From Clostridia bacterium (GTDB lineage Bacteria > Bacillota > Clostridia > Oscillospirales > Acutalibacteraceae): DNA of 64,000 nucleotides. The notes below the pieces were generated by a model. It worked only from the letters and a program-made list of their open reading frames with translations, made no database searches and was not told where the DNA came from. Positions within the stretch are counted from its first letter, which is position 1. Each line of letters begins with the position of its first letter. The position numbers and the translations under genes were made by a program. Location of the stretch: contig JAFRQM010000005.1 in the NCBI GenBank assembly GCA_017428625.1, positions 106,217 to 170,216 on the forward strand, read 5' to 3'. Below are positions 34,217 to 42,988 of the stretch, piece after piece.

Positions 34217-34255
34217 AAAACGGTATGGGCGATTGATAATCGTTCATACCGTTTT
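34217..34255. terminator. Bidirectional terminator between corA and alaX
   Basis: Stem AAAACGGTATGGGCGATT / AATCGTTCATACCGTTTT, one G-T mismatch, three-base loop, flanked by A and T runs; it can serve both convergent genes. Confidence 0.85.
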
Positions 34256-34272
34256 GGGTTTTGAATGGCGGA

Positions 34273-35469
34273 TTATTCTGCGGGGGTGGTGGGAACAGAG
34301 GCTTGGGGGTTTTCGGGCAGGGAGGTGATTTTATCCCAGGCGGATTTTGCTTTTTCGATATTGCAGGGAAGGCTGCCCTGAACCATCTCCGCTCTGCCGC
34401 CGCCTCTGCCGTCGAGTGCGCGGTTGAGCGCTTCGCCGATGGGGCGGACATCTGTTTCGCGGCTTGCTATGCAGTATTTTACGCCTTCGTCACTCTCACC
34501 GAAAACCGCGCCGACAAGCGCTTTTTCACAAATCATATCGCAGAGTTTCTGCGCTTCTTTGGCGTCGCCGCCCGCGATGATTTCAAGATAATAAGGCGTG
34601 CCGGGTTCGATTTTTTCGCATTTGACGGCGTTGAGTTTAAGGCGCAGATCGGTTATTACCGCTTTTTGCATATCCAGCTTTTCGAGCAGGTGCTCTACGC
34701 CCGCGGGCACTTCGGAGGGCTTTGCCGCGAGCAGGGCTCCCGCCGCCCTTATGCTTTTGTTTATTGCGTCATAATTTTCAAGGGCTCTCGCGCCGGCGTG
34801 AAGGGTGATACGCACCCCGTTTTTGTAGTTCTGCATTGACACGGCTTTAATCATACCGATTTCGCCCGTGTAACGGACATGGGTGCCGCAGCAGGCGCAA
34901 AGGTCAACATCCTCAATGCTGACAAGGCGAACCTGGCCGTCAATCTCTTTTTTGCTGCGGTAGTCGTATTCTTCAAGTTCTTCTTCGGAAGGGTAGATTG
35001 TTTCGATTTCGAGGTTGTTCCACACTGCCTCGTTGGCAAGGCGCTCCGCCCGGGAAAGAACCTCGGGGGTGACAACGCCGTTGAAATCAACGGTGACGGC
35101 GCTCTCGCCCATATGGAAGCCGACATTGTCAAAGCCCGTGAGCTGATGGATATAACCAGAAAAAACATGCTCGCCCGAGTGGAGCTGCATATTCAGAAAT
35201 CTGCGGTCAAAGTCGATTGAGCAGCCGACATTTTCGCCCGCTTCAAACTCTTCGGAGCAGTAGTGGTAAATAACGCCGTCAACCTCCTGAACATCAATTA
35301 CGGAGGCGGAGTTGATAAAGCCGGTGTCGGCGGGCTGACCGCCACCTTCGGGGAAGAAAGCGGTTTTGTCAAGCACAACGGCAAAGCCTTTTTCGGTTGC
35401 GTCGCAGGAGATGACATTCGCGCTGAACTCCGACATATAGGCGTCAAAATAATAGAGTTTCTGAGTCAT
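34273..35469 (-). CDS. alaX: Alanyl-tRNA editing protein AlaX (long form)
   Basis: A free-standing editing enzyme that removes Ser or Gly from mischarged tRNA-Ala. The 398-residue protein carries TAFFPEGGGQPADTG, the zinc motif QLHSGEHVFSG (His97, His101) and the second zinc half CCGTH (Cys193, His197), all intact. A DHHA1-like C-terminal domain with IIAGGDAKEAQKL and NRALDGRGGGRAEMVQG completes the long AlaX architecture. The start at 35469 has AGGTGA upstream; the longer frame lacks a ribosome site. It has its own promoter. Confidence 0.93.
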   Translation of the reverse strand: MTQKLYYFDAYMSEFSANVISCDATEKGFAVVLDKTAFFPEGGGQPADTGFINSASVIDVQEVDGVIYHYCSEEFEAGENVGCSIDFDRRFLNMQLHSGEHVFSGYIHQLTGFDNVGFHMGESAVTVDFNGVVTPEVLSRAERLANEAVWNNLEIETIYPSEEELEEYDYRSKKEIDGQVRLVSIEDVDLCACCGTHVRYTGEIGMIKAVSMQNYKNGVRITLHAGARALENYDAINKSIRAAGALLAAKPSEVPAGVEHLLEKLDMQKAVITDLRLKLNAVKCEKIEPGTPYYLEIIAGGDAKEAQKLCDMICEKALVGAVFGESDEGVKYCIASRETDVRPIGEALNRALDGRGGGRAEMVQGSLPCNIEKAKSAWDKITSLPENPQASVPTTPAE

Positions 35470-35523
35470 TCGTTCACCTGATATTGTTTTAAATGATAAA
35501 TAAGAAAAATATCGCGGAAACAA

Positions 35524-35552
35524 AGTGTAGCACATATTGATGAAATATGCAA
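35524..35552 (-). promoter_or_regulatory. Promoter of alaX
   Basis: On the minus strand TTGCAT (35547-35552), 17-base spacer, TACACT (35524-35529) with an upstream TG (extended -10). Confidence 0.65.
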
Positions 35553-35585
35553 TACTCCCGTTTTTTATTTTTTCGGTGTTCGTTT

Positions 35586-37550
35586 TCAGGGAAGCATTGC
35601 CATATATTCCTCTTCAGAAATGACGGGAATGCCGAGTTCTTTCGCCTTTTTGTTTTTGCCGCTTGTTGAGTTGACATCGTTGTTTATGAGGTAATCCGTT
35701 TTTGCGGAAACGGAGGAGGCGACCTTGCCGCCGAGCTGTTCAATCTCCGCTTTGACGGCGTCGCGGTTGGGGTAATTGTAAACCGCGCCCGTGATTACAA
35801 AGGTTTTGCCCGCGAACGGCGCATCGCCCGCTATGACGGCGTCATCCGAAACATTGAGGCAGGTGAGCAGTTCGTCGAATTCCGCCCTGTTCGCATTCAT
35901 CCAGGAAATGATGTTGTCGGAAACTATTCCTCCGATGCCGTCAATCTGAGCGAACGAGCCGCCGTTTTCAACCGTTTCAATGAATTTCGCGAGGGCGCTC
36001 TCGCCGAAATAAGCCGAAATGAGTCTGCCGGTGTTTTTGCCGACATTGGGGATGCCGAGCGAGCCGATGAACGCCGAGAAGGTGACGTTTCTTGAAACAT
36101 TGACGGCGTCGATTATGTTACGGTAAGCCTTTTCGCCGAAGCCGTCGAGAGCCGTTATTTCATTTTTGAAACGGTCAAGGCGGTAGATATCGGCGAGGGT
36201 TCTGACAAAGCCGGCGTCAACGAATTTTTCAAGCGTCGCCTCACTCAGACCGATTATATTCATTGAATCGCGCTCGCAGAAATGGGCGAATCTGCCGACA
36301 TTTTTAGCCGGGCAGGCGGGATTTACGCAGTAGAGGGTTTTTATGCCTTCGTTGTCTTTTACGCTTGTTTCGCCGCCGCACAAGGGGCAGGTTGAGGGAA
36401 TGACCGTTTCGCCCGTTGATTCAACGGTGCGCGCTATTTGCGGAATAATCATATTCGCTTTATAAACTTCCACCCGAGAGCCGACGCCGAGAGCAAGCGA
36501 CTGCGCCACGCTGACATTGTGAACGGATGCCCTTGAAACCTCTGTGCCTTCGAGTTCGACGGTGTCAAAAATCGCGACGGGGTTGAGAAGCCCCGTTCTT
36601 GAAGGCGACCACTCAATTGCGCGGATTGTTGTTATTTCGGTGGCGTCTTCCCATTTGAAAGCCATACCGTTTCGCGGAAATTTGCCTGTTGAGCCGAGCT
36701 GCCTGCCGTATTTTATATCGTCAAGAACAAAGACGAGACCGTCTGAAGGGAAGTCGTTTGACGGCAGTTTTGCCTTGTATTCTTCGATTTTTTCTTTTGC
36801 GTTATCGCTTGTGACAAGACAGTGCTCCACCACTTCAAAGCCCGATTTTTCGAGGTATTCAAGGTTTGATGAAAGACTGTTTTTGCTGTTTTGCTCCTCA
36901 TTGTCGGTAAAGACGAGGTCAAAGGCGAAAACATGGATTTCACGCTCGCGCGACTCTCTGCTGTCGAGCATACGCACGGTGGAGGAGGCGAGGTTGCGCG
37001 GGTTTTTGTATTTTGCCTCTGTTTCGGGCACGAAAGAGTTTATTCTTTCAAACTCGCTGAATTTCATAAGCGCTTCGCCGCGCACGATGAGTTTGCCTTT
37101 GTAAGGAATTGAGAGGGGCAGACCTTTGAAATAAACGGCGTTGTGAGTGACGTCCTCGCCCGTTTCGCCGTCGCCGCGCGAGCAGACGGAAACAAGGCGC
37201 CCGCCCTGATATGTGGCAACAACCGTGAGGCCGTCGCACTTCCAGCTGAGAACTGCACTTTTGCCGCCGAGCCATGCTGAAATTTCATCGGGCGATTTTG
37301 TTTTGTTGAGCGAGAGCGCGGGATATTCGTGCTTTATTTTTTTGAGTTTTGAAACGGTCTGTTCGGTAAAAACCCTCTGTGTGGGGCTGTTTTCATAAAC
37401 CGTTCCCGTCTCTTGTTCGAGGGCGAGCAGTTCATCATAGAGGGCGTCGTATTCGAAGTTTGAGATTATCTCCTCATTGCGGGAGTAATAGGCGTCCGCC
37501 GCTCTGTTGAGGGTTGCGATGAGTTCGCGGATTCTTTCATCTTTTGTCAT
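35586..37550 (-). CDS. ligA: NAD-dependent DNA ligase LigA
   Basis: Seals nicks in replication and repair using NAD. The 654-residue protein has all domains in order: Ia domain with YDELLALEQETG, the adenylation site SWKCDG (Lys104), the OB fold (ATEITTIRAIEWSPSRTG), a four-cysteine zinc finger (CPLCGG..CVNPAC), helix-hairpin-helix repeats (LDGFGEKAYRNI, IDGIGGIVSDNI) and a BRCT domain at the end (KTFVITGAVYNYPNRDAV). ATG 37550 lies eight bases after GGTGA. Length and motifs are normal. Confidence 0.97.
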   Translation of the reverse strand: MTKDERIRELIATLNRAADAYYSRNEEIISNFEYDALYDELLALEQETGTVYENSPTQRVFTEQTVSKLKKIKHEYPALSLNKTKSPDEISAWLGGKSAVLSWKCDGLTVVATYQGGRLVSVCSRGDGETGEDVTHNAVYFKGLPLSIPYKGKLIVRGEALMKFSEFERINSFVPETEAKYKNPRNLASSTVRMLDSRESREREIHVFAFDLVFTDNEEQNSKNSLSSNLEYLEKSGFEVVEHCLVTSDNAKEKIEEYKAKLPSNDFPSDGLVFVLDDIKYGRQLGSTGKFPRNGMAFKWEDATEITTIRAIEWSPSRTGLLNPVAIFDTVELEGTEVSRASVHNVSVAQSLALGVGSRVEVYKANMIIPQIARTVESTGETVIPSTCPLCGGETSVKDNEGIKTLYCVNPACPAKNVGRFAHFCERDSMNIIGLSEATLEKFVDAGFVRTLADIYRLDRFKNEITALDGFGEKAYRNIIDAVNVSRNVTFSAFIGSLGIPNVGKNTGRLISAYFGESALAKFIETVENGGSFAQIDGIGGIVSDNIISWMNANRAEFDELLTCLNVSDDAVIAGDAPFAGKTFVITGAVYNYPNRDAVKAEIEQLGGKVASSVSAKTDYLINNDVNSTSGKNKKAKELGIPVISEEEYMAMLP

Positions 37551-37566
37551 ATAAATCACCGCTTTG

Positions 37567-37596
37567 ATTTTACTCCAAACAGGGCGGTTTTGTCAA
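37567..37596 (-). promoter_or_regulatory. Promoter of ligA
   Basis: On the minus strand TTGACA (37591-37596), 18-base spacer, TAAAAT (37567-37572), close to the start codon. Confidence 0.65.
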
Positions 37597-37667
37597 TTTG
37601 AGCGGACCGGCGCGGCGGATATATTTACTGTTTTTTCTTAAAAAGTTATTAATAATAATAATTCCCC

Positions 37668-37696
37668 TTGAAAAATATGAATTTATCATTTATTAT
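37668..37696 (+). promoter_or_regulatory. Promoter of the DUF4474 gene
   Basis: TTGAAA (37668-37673), 17-base spacer, TATTAT (37691-37696). Confidence 0.7.
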
Positions 37697-37756
37697 GGTA
37701 GGGCTGGTAATATGCCATTAAGTTATTTAACATATAATCAAAAGGGGAATCAGTTT

Positions 37757-38932
37757 ATGAGAAGAAAGGTTATGGCCATAATCCTTTCGCTTGCGGTATT
37801 TGTTACCGCCGCTGTTGTTCCGGCTCAGGCGGTTACAAAGAGCGAAGCCGTTGCGCGCGCACAGGATGTGCCTGCGGACGCAACTCCCACCTACACCACG
37901 GCGGAGTTTCTGAAAACACTGAATGTTATCAACAAATTCACGGGTATTATCACGGGCAAGGCGTTTATTCCCGCTACGGAGATAAAACTCACCGTTGACG
38001 AGACTATTACGGGTTATTGCGATTATATATGCGAGAACTCGGGGCTTGACATTGTCGGCCTTCTCGGCGCGTTCAAAGGGATGAACTACCCGCTTGAACA
38101 GATTACGGAAATTACCCGCCTTGACACTACGAAAATCAGGGAAAACCTGATTGAACGCTCTTATGAGCTTCGCGACAACGGTCAGCAGGGGCTTGCGTAT
38201 TTTCTGTTTATGTTCGGCGTTTACATCAGCACAATAGAGGCTTGCGATGTGTGCGCCGTGCCCACGGATGAAGAAAACGTTGACGAGGTTGTTCTGTTTG
38301 TGCGCTTTAACGATGGTACCGCCTGCGAAATGCACCCGAGCATCTGGATAAACTCCGAGACGGGCGAGTGCTACAGCAAGAACGGCAAGGGCATTGTAAA
38401 CACGGGTTTCAACTTCAACATAAACAAACTTATGGTTTATGCCCCGATGTATTGCTGGATGAGGGATTTCGGCTTTACGGTGCTTTATGACATAAACTGC
38501 TACATCTTCCCGATGTGGAACTACATCACACGCCGCTACCACTTCAATTATGACGACAGGCAGTGGATGATTCAGATATGGAAAGGCAACTACCTTATTA
38601 CCAACGGCGGCGAGGTCGGAATCTATAACCGCAGCAAATACGCTGTTGGCACCTACTACAACACAGTCAGCGACGAGGAAAGAATGGTTATGAGCCTCAG
38701 GGTCTCGCACGGCGATGAGGTGTTTGTTGACATTGAGCCCACGCTTCACTGGTGGGTAAACGGCTTCCAGATGAACAACTACATGTATGCCCCCCGCAGC
38801 ATGACGCTTGAGAGCACAATAGAATTCCCCAACGAAACAATGCGCGACGCCTTCACAAAGGCGGTTGACCGTGAATATCACCACGATGTTACCTACACGG
38901 TTGACGGGCTTAATGTTTCAATAGTATGGTAA
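37757..38932 (+). CDS. Secreted DUF4474-type protein
   Basis: A 391-residue exported protein with signal peptide (MRRKVMAIILSLAVFVTAA, cleavage after AQA). The C-terminal half (YHFNYDDRQWMIQIWKGNY, GGEVGIYNRSKYAVGTYYN) matches what I know as DUF4474, a domain common in secreted or membrane proteins of Clostridia with no assigned reaction. The N-terminal region is helical. The long in-frame extension back to 37598 lies over the promoter and is not translated in this model; GGGG precedes ATG 37757. A hairpin at 38939-38971 follows. Confidence 0.8.
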   Translation: MRRKVMAIILSLAVFVTAAVVPAQAVTKSEAVARAQDVPADATPTYTTAEFLKTLNVINKFTGIITGKAFIPATEIKLTVDETITGYCDYICENSGLDIVGLLGAFKGMNYPLEQITEITRLDTTKIRENLIERSYELRDNGQQGLAYFLFMFGVYISTIEACDVCAVPTDEENVDEVVLFVRFNDGTACEMHPSIWINSETGECYSKNGKGIVNTGFNFNINKLMVYAPMYCWMRDFGFTVLYDINCYIFPMWNYITRRYHFNYDDRQWMIQIWKGNYLITNGGEVGIYNRSKYAVGTYYNTVSDEERMVMSLRVSHGDEVFVDIEPTLHWWVNGFQMNNYMYAPRSMTLESTIEFPNETMRDAFTKAVDREYHHDVTYTVDGLNVSIVW

Positions 38933-38938
38933 ATGTTT

Positions 38939-38971
38939 TCACCGGTTGATTCACTGCGGATTGACCGGTGA
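38939..38971 (+). terminator. Possible terminator after the DUF4474 gene
   Basis: Inverted repeat CACCGGT / ACCGGTG with a 19-base loop that can be extended, then GATTTT. Weaker than the other terminators. Confidence 0.5.
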
Positions 38972-39055
38972 TTTTAGGTGTTAGGAGTTAGGTGTTAGAT
39001 ATTAGGTGTCAGTTGTCAGGGGTTAGGTGACAGGGGTTGGATTGGGAGGTGTTGA
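38972..39055. repeat. Heptad-repeat array reaching into the glycosyltransferase leader
   Basis: About ten consecutive 7-base units on the plus strand (TTAGGTG, TTAGGAG, TTAGGTG, TTAGATA, TTAGGTG, TCAGTTG, TCAGGGG, TTAGGTG, ACAGGGG, TTGGATT) run directly into GGGAGGT, the ribosome site of the next gene. Confidence 0.7.
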
Positions 39056-39056
39056 T

Positions 39057-39809
39057 GTGAGTTTTGAATATGACATTTCGGTTATTATACCCGCGCACAA
39101 CGAGGAGAAATATGTAAAACGCTGCATTGAGTCGGTAAAGCAGGCGGATGAAATTTTTGACGGCGCGGTTGAAATAATCGTTGTTTGCAACCGCTGCACG
39201 GATGACACCGCCCGTATTGCGCAAGAGTGCGGGGCGAGAACCGTGTTTAATGAAGACAGGTGCATAGCCCGTGTGCGCAACGAGGGCATAAAAGCGGCAA
39301 AGGGTGAAATAATTGTTACCATTGACTGCGACAACCGCATGACGCCCGGCACGCTTGTTGAGATTTATTCAAAAATAAGAAGCGGAAAATATATAGGCGG
39401 CGGAACTCCGATGCGGTTTGAGAGAACATCTTTTCCGCTTAAACTCAACGATTATATGTGCCGCGCGGGATTCAGGGCGACGGGGCTTTACGCCGGCATA
39501 ATCTGGGCGGAGAAATCGACCTTTGACGCCATAGGCGGTTTTGTTGACAAGCGCTCAATGGAGGACATAGCCACTGCTAAACTTATTAAGCAATACGGAA
39601 AACGGCAGGGCAGAAAGTTCGGTGTTCTGCGCTACAACCGCCTGATAAACTCCACCCGCAAATATGACGATGCGGGCGATGACTGGCTCTATTTCAAGCT
39701 GGCGTTCAGAAATTTATTGCCGATGCTGAAAGCCGCGAGGGGCGACACAAAGGAATATGACGCCCTGCTTGACGAAATGTTTTATGACTACAACGACAAC
39801 CATAAGTAA
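39057..39809 (+). CDS. Family 2 glycosyltransferase
   Basis: A 250-residue GT-A enzyme that transfers a sugar from a nucleotide donor. The start SFEYDISVIIPAHNEEKYVKR, the DxD-equivalent VTIDCDNRMTPGT and the acceptor-side IWAEKSTFDAIGGF are typical. There is no membrane helix. GTG 39057 is chosen because GGGAGGT lies six bases upstream; this ribosome site merges with the end of a heptad-repeat array, and no separate promoter is visible. The acceptor is unknown. Confidence 0.87.
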   Translation: MSFEYDISVIIPAHNEEKYVKRCIESVKQADEIFDGAVEIIVVCNRCTDDTARIAQECGARTVFNEDRCIARVRNEGIKAAKGEIIVTIDCDNRMTPGTLVEIYSKIRSGKYIGGGTPMRFERTSFPLKLNDYMCRAGFRATGLYAGIIWAEKSTFDAIGGFVDKRSMEDIATAKLIKQYGKRQGRKFGVLRYNRLINSTRKYDDAGDDWLYFKLAFRNLLPMLKAARGDTKEYDALLDEMFYDYNDNHK

Positions 39810-39817
39810 TTGTATTC

Positions 39818-39846
39818 TTGACTGTTGAACGGTTAAGGAGTATAAT
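39818..39846 (+). promoter_or_regulatory. Promoter of thiC
   Basis: TTGACT (39818-39823), 17-base spacer, TATAAT (39841-39846). The spacer contains GTTGAACGGTT, the exact reverse complement of an 11-mer in the thiS promoter spacer. Confidence 0.78.
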
Positions 39847-39860
39847 AACGCAGACAGATA

Positions 39861-39945
39861 AAAAGGGAGCTGTTTATGACGGCTGAGAGGGAGCGCTCGA
39901 CGCTCCGACCTTAACCTGATTTGGATAATGCCAACGAAGGGAAAT
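39861..39945 (+). promoter_or_regulatory. TPP riboswitch upstream of thiC
   Basis: Conserved blocks AAAAGGGAGC, GGCTGAGAGGGAG, CCTTAACCTGAT and GGATAATGCCAACGAAGGGAAA. A terminator hairpin follows, so control should be at transcription termination as at thiS. Confidence 0.94.
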
Positions 39946-39955
39946 ATTCGGTTTT

Positions 39956-39988
39956 GCCGGTATGCTTTCGCGGGCATACCGGCTTTTT
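39956..39988 (+). terminator. Riboswitch-controlled terminator before thiC
   Basis: Stem GCCGGTATGC / GCATACCGGC with an eight-base loop and five T. Confidence 0.87.
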
Positions 39989-40079
39989 ATCTGTCAGGGC
40001 AGACCGGGGACACCACTCTCTGCCTTTACCTGCCGTATTTACAGAGGCAGGTATAATACTATTTCTCGGAGGCTGACTG

Positions 40080-41387
40080 ATGAATTACACAACTCAGATG
40101 GACGCGGCGAGAAAAGGCGTCATTACCCCTCAGATAAAGGCTGTTGCCGAAAAGGAAAATATGCCCGTTGAAAAGCTTATGGACCTTGTGGCTCAGGGTA
40201 AAGTCGCCATTCCCGCCAACAAACTGCACACCTGCCTTAACGCGGAGGGTGTGGGCAGTATGCTGCGAACGAAAATCAATGTTAATCTCGGCGTTTCAAG
40301 GGACTGCAAGGATTATGACATTGAGATGCAGAAGGTTATGAGCGCGGTCAACATGGGCGCGGAGGCGATTATGGACCTTTCAAGCCACGGTGACACGCAA
40401 CCTTTTCGCAAAAAACTCACGGGCGAGTGCCCGGCCATGATAGGCACAGTTCCCGTTTATGACAGCGTTATTCACTACCAGCGCGATTTGGCGACGCTGA
40501 CGGCGAAGGATTTTATTGACGTTGTGCGCCTTCACGCGCAGGACGGCGTTGATTTTGTTACCCTTCACTGCGGAATAACAAGAAAAACCATAGACCAGAT
40601 AAAAAACCACAAGCGCAAAATGAATGTTGTCAGCCGCGGCGGCAGCCTCGTTTTTGCATGGATGAGTATGACGGGCGAAGAAAACCCGTTCTATGAATAT
40701 TATGATGAAATCCTCGACATCTGCGAGGAATATGATGTTACAATCTCTCTCGGCGACGCGTGCAGACCCGGCTGCCTTGCCGACGCCACGGATGTTTGCC
40801 AGATAGAGGAACTTGTGCGCCTGGGCGAGCTTACGAAACGCGCGTGGGAGCACAATGTTCAGGTTATGGTTGAAGGTCCGGGTCATGTTCCGATGGATCA
40901 GATTGCGGCGAATATGAAGGTTCAGCAGACAATCTGCATGGGCGCGCCGTTCTATGTTTTAGGTCCGCTTGTTACGGATATAGCCCCCGGCTACGACCAT
41001 ATTACCTCCGCCATAGGCGGGGCGATAGCGGCTATGAGCGGAGCGGCGTTTCTCTGCTATGTTACGCCCGCGGAACACCTTGCCCTGCCCAATGTTGATG
41101 ATGTAAAACAGGGCATAATAGCCTCAAAAATCGCGGCGCACGCGGCAGACATAGCAAAGGGGATACCCGGAGCGAGAGACATTGACGACAGAATGGCTGA
41201 CGCGCGCAGGGCGCTTGACTGGGACGCTCAGTTTGCCTGTGCCCTTGACCCCGAAACGGCGAAAAAAATACGCAACGACCGTCTGCCCGAAGACGACCAC
41301 AGCGACACCTGCAGCATGTGCGGAAAATTCTGCGCCGTGCGCAGTATGAACAAAGCGCTCGCAGGCGAATACATTGATATTCTTTGA
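40080..41387 (+). CDS. thiC: Phosphomethylpyrimidine synthase ThiC
   Basis: A radical SAM enzyme that rearranges aminoimidazole ribotide to the thiamine pyrimidine. The 435-residue protein has family patterns [46 protein letters not shown] and the C-terminal cluster motif CSMCGKFC. It is the short clostridial-type ThiC lacking the long N-terminal extension. GGAGGCTGACTG precedes the ATG. It is a single-gene unit under its own TPP riboswitch, separate from the thiazole operon at 29-32 kb. Confidence 0.96.
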   Translation: MNYTTQMDAARKGVITPQIKAVAEKENMPVEKLMDLVAQGKVAIPANKLHTCLNAEGVGSMLRTKINVNLGVSRDCKDYDIEMQKVMSAVNMGAEAIMDLSSHGDTQPFRKKLTGECPAMIGTVPVYDSVIHYQRDLATLTAKDFIDVVRLHAQDGVDFVTLHCGITRKTIDQIKNHKRKMNVVSRGGSLVFAWMSMTGEENPFYEYYDEILDICEEYDVTISLGDACRPGCLADATDVCQIEELVRLGELTKRAWEHNVQVMVEGPGHVPMDQIAANMKVQQTICMGAPFYVLGPLVTDIAPGYDHITSAIGGAIAAMSGAAFLCYVTPAEHLALPNVDDVKQGIIASKIAAHAADIAKGIPGARDIDDRMADARRALDWDAQFACALDPETAKKIRNDRLPEDDHSDTCSMCGKFCAVRSMNKALAGEYIDIL

Positions 41388-41395
41388 CGGCAGGG

Positions 41396-41421
41396 GTTAC
41401 AGATTAAATGCAATCTGTAAC
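41396..41421 (+). terminator. Hairpin after thiC
   Basis: Perfect inverted repeat GTTACAGATT / AATCTGTAAC with a six-base loop; the T run (GGTTTTT) comes about ten bases later, so it is a probable but not ideal terminator. Confidence 0.6.
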
Positions 41422-41460
41422 AGTAATTGAGGTTTTTATGCATATTTTGGTTTTTGTCTG

Positions 41461-41489
41461 TTGACACGCCTTTATTTTCTTTTTATAAT
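41461..41489 (+). promoter_or_regulatory. Promoter of the degenerate phosphoesterase gene
   Basis: Consensus TTGACA (41461-41466), 17-base spacer, TATAAT (41484-41489). Confidence 0.8.
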
Positions 41490-41531
41490 TACAAAAAATA
41501 ACCCTATAAATTATATAAGGGAGGAAATCCG

Positions 41532-42446
41532 ATGGCGCCAAAAGTCAGACAAACCAGTGCCGCTTCAAGAGCGAGAATGAGCATTCTTACAATATTACTG
41601 ATTGCGATTATTGCTTCGCTTGTCAGTATGTTTCTTTCGGGCTGGATGCTCAAGCCCAATTATTACACAATAAAAATGAAAAACCTTGACCGCTCTGTGC
41701 GTATAGTTCAGCTTTCGGACCTCTACGGCAAATCATTCGGCAAAGAAAATGAAAGGCTTATTGAGGCGGTTGAAATCTTAAAGCCCGACATTATTGCGGT
41801 GACGGGCGATATGTTCCCCGAATTCGCGGGCAGAGACCAGGTTGACCTTGTTTGCGGCACGCTTGAAAAACTCAACGAAATCGCTCCCGTTTACTACACT
41901 TTCGGCGACCAGGAGAGAAGTTACATAGCCAACGGCGGCGAGAATGTTGTAAAACAGATTAAAGCCACGGGCACGACAGTTCTTGACTACACCTATGTGG
42001 ATATTAAATTTGAGCGCGAGATAATCGGTCAGAGCATACGCATAGGCGGAGTTTACGGCATGCTCTACAAAGACAATGTCACATACGGTAAAGAGCAGGA
42101 GTTTATGAACAAGTTCACCAAGACGGACCTTGTGACGGTGCTGCTCACTCACGACGGCACGGGCCTTCTCAACTACGGCAACATCAAAAAATGGGATGTT
42201 GACATAACTCTGAGCGGTCACACGCTGGGCGGAATTATGCGCTTTCCGGTGGCAGGCGGTCTGTTCGGCATAAACGGCCAGTTCTTCTCCGAATACTCAA
42301 AGGGTATGTTCACCTTTGAGGAGGAAAACACAACGAAGACAGCCATTGTTTGCGCGGGCCTCGGCAGCGACAGGGAAATTCCGAAGAGATTCAACAACTT
42401 CCCCGACCTTGTTTGCGTTGACATTGAAAGAGACCTTGAAGGCTGA
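41532..42446 (+). CDS. Membrane-anchored calcineurin-like protein with altered metal site
   Basis: A 304-residue protein with one N-terminal membrane helix (ILTILLIAIIASLVSMFL) and the YkuE-type phosphoesterase fold outside the cell. The expected metal ligands are changed: QLSDLYG where DxH is normal, TFGDQERS in place of GNHE, and SGHTLGG in place of GHTHGG; only VTGDMF and LLTHDG look standard. The loss of several ligands suggests weak or no hydrolysis and perhaps a binding role. Expression signals are strong (consensus promoter, GGGAGG). It is followed by a terminator and then an intact phosphoesterase gene. Confidence 0.8.
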   Translation: MAPKVRQTSAASRARMSILTILLIAIIASLVSMFLSGWMLKPNYYTIKMKNLDRSVRIVQLSDLYGKSFGKENERLIEAVEILKPDIIAVTGDMFPEFAGRDQVDLVCGTLEKLNEIAPVYYTFGDQERSYIANGGENVVKQIKATGTTVLDYTYVDIKFEREIIGQSIRIGGVYGMLYKDNVTYGKEQEFMNKFTKTDLVTVLLTHDGTGLLNYGNIKKWDVDITLSGHTLGGIMRFPVAGGLFGINGQFFSEYSKGMFTFEEENTTKTAIVCAGLGSDREIPKRFNNFPDLVCVDIERDLEG

Positions 42447-42461
42447 TATAACAAAACAAGT

Positions 42462-42496
42462 GACGCCCCGCGGGTTTTCCGCAGGGCGTTTAGATT
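42462..42496 (+). terminator. Terminator after the degenerate phosphoesterase gene
   Basis: Imperfect stem ACGCCCCGCGG / CCGCAGGGCGT with a GTTTT loop. Confidence 0.65.
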
Positions 42497-42836
42497 TTGG
42501 ATGGTGGATTTTAGACATTAGATTTTTGATGTTGGATTTTGGATGTTGGATATTAGACAGAAACCCCTTCCGTCTTGTTCGCTGCGCTCACAATCCACCT
42601 CCCCCGAGGGTGGAGGCTACGATGAGGTTGCGGCGGGATGAGTCATCCCGCCCTACGGTTTGGTGTTGGATATTGGATGACGGAACGCCGAACGGCGTTC
42701 CCTACGTTCTGGATTTTTGATTTTGGAGGATATTGGATGACGGCACGGATGTATCCGTGCCATACATTTTTCTGTCTCCTATCTCCTATTTCCTACCTCC
42801 TAACGCCTGACTTCTGACTTCTGATTATTAACCGTA
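42497..42836. repeat. Large mosaic heptad/hairpin intergenic element
   Basis: This gene-free stretch begins with about ten 7-base units (TTTTGGA, TGGTGGA, TTTTAGA, CATTAGA, TTTTTGA, TGTTGGA and so on). It continues with four palindromic modules: a CCTCCCCCGAGGGTGGAGG-type hairpin, GGCGGGATGA / TCATCCCGCC, GGAACGCC / GGCGTTCC and GGCACGGAT / ATCCGTGCC, the last three ending in CCCTAC or CATAC. It closes with heptads in the opposite orientation (minus strand TCAGAAG, TCAGAAG, TCAGGCG, TTAGGAG). No reading frame is convincing. The remaining bases to 42926 are AT-rich leader DNA. Confidence 0.75.
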
Positions 42837-42926
42837 AGGTTGGTTGATGTGCTTTAATATCTGCAGGGGAATTTGTTCAAGATGACTAAAAGTTAGTCAT
42901 TATTCATAAAATGCCCGAAGGCGGTC

Positions 42927-42955
42927 TTGAAATTACTTTTTCTTATTATTATAAT
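42927..42955 (+). promoter_or_regulatory. Promoter of the secreted phosphoesterase gene
   Basis: TTGAAA (42927-42932), 17-base spacer, TATAAT (42950-42955), 33 bases before ATG 42989. Confidence 0.78.
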
Positions 42956-42988
42956 ATAAGTCTAAGTTTTTCAGAAAGGTATTATTAT

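Noticed and set aside
37598..37756. N-terminal extension of the DUF4474 protein
   Set aside because: The extension runs over a clear promoter and lacks a ribosome site; the signal peptide fits ATG 37757.
42497..42836. CRISPR array in the repetitive intergenic region
   Set aside because: Repeats are 7-base, contiguous and degenerate, with hairpins; there are no 28-37-base repeats with uniform spacers and no cas genes.
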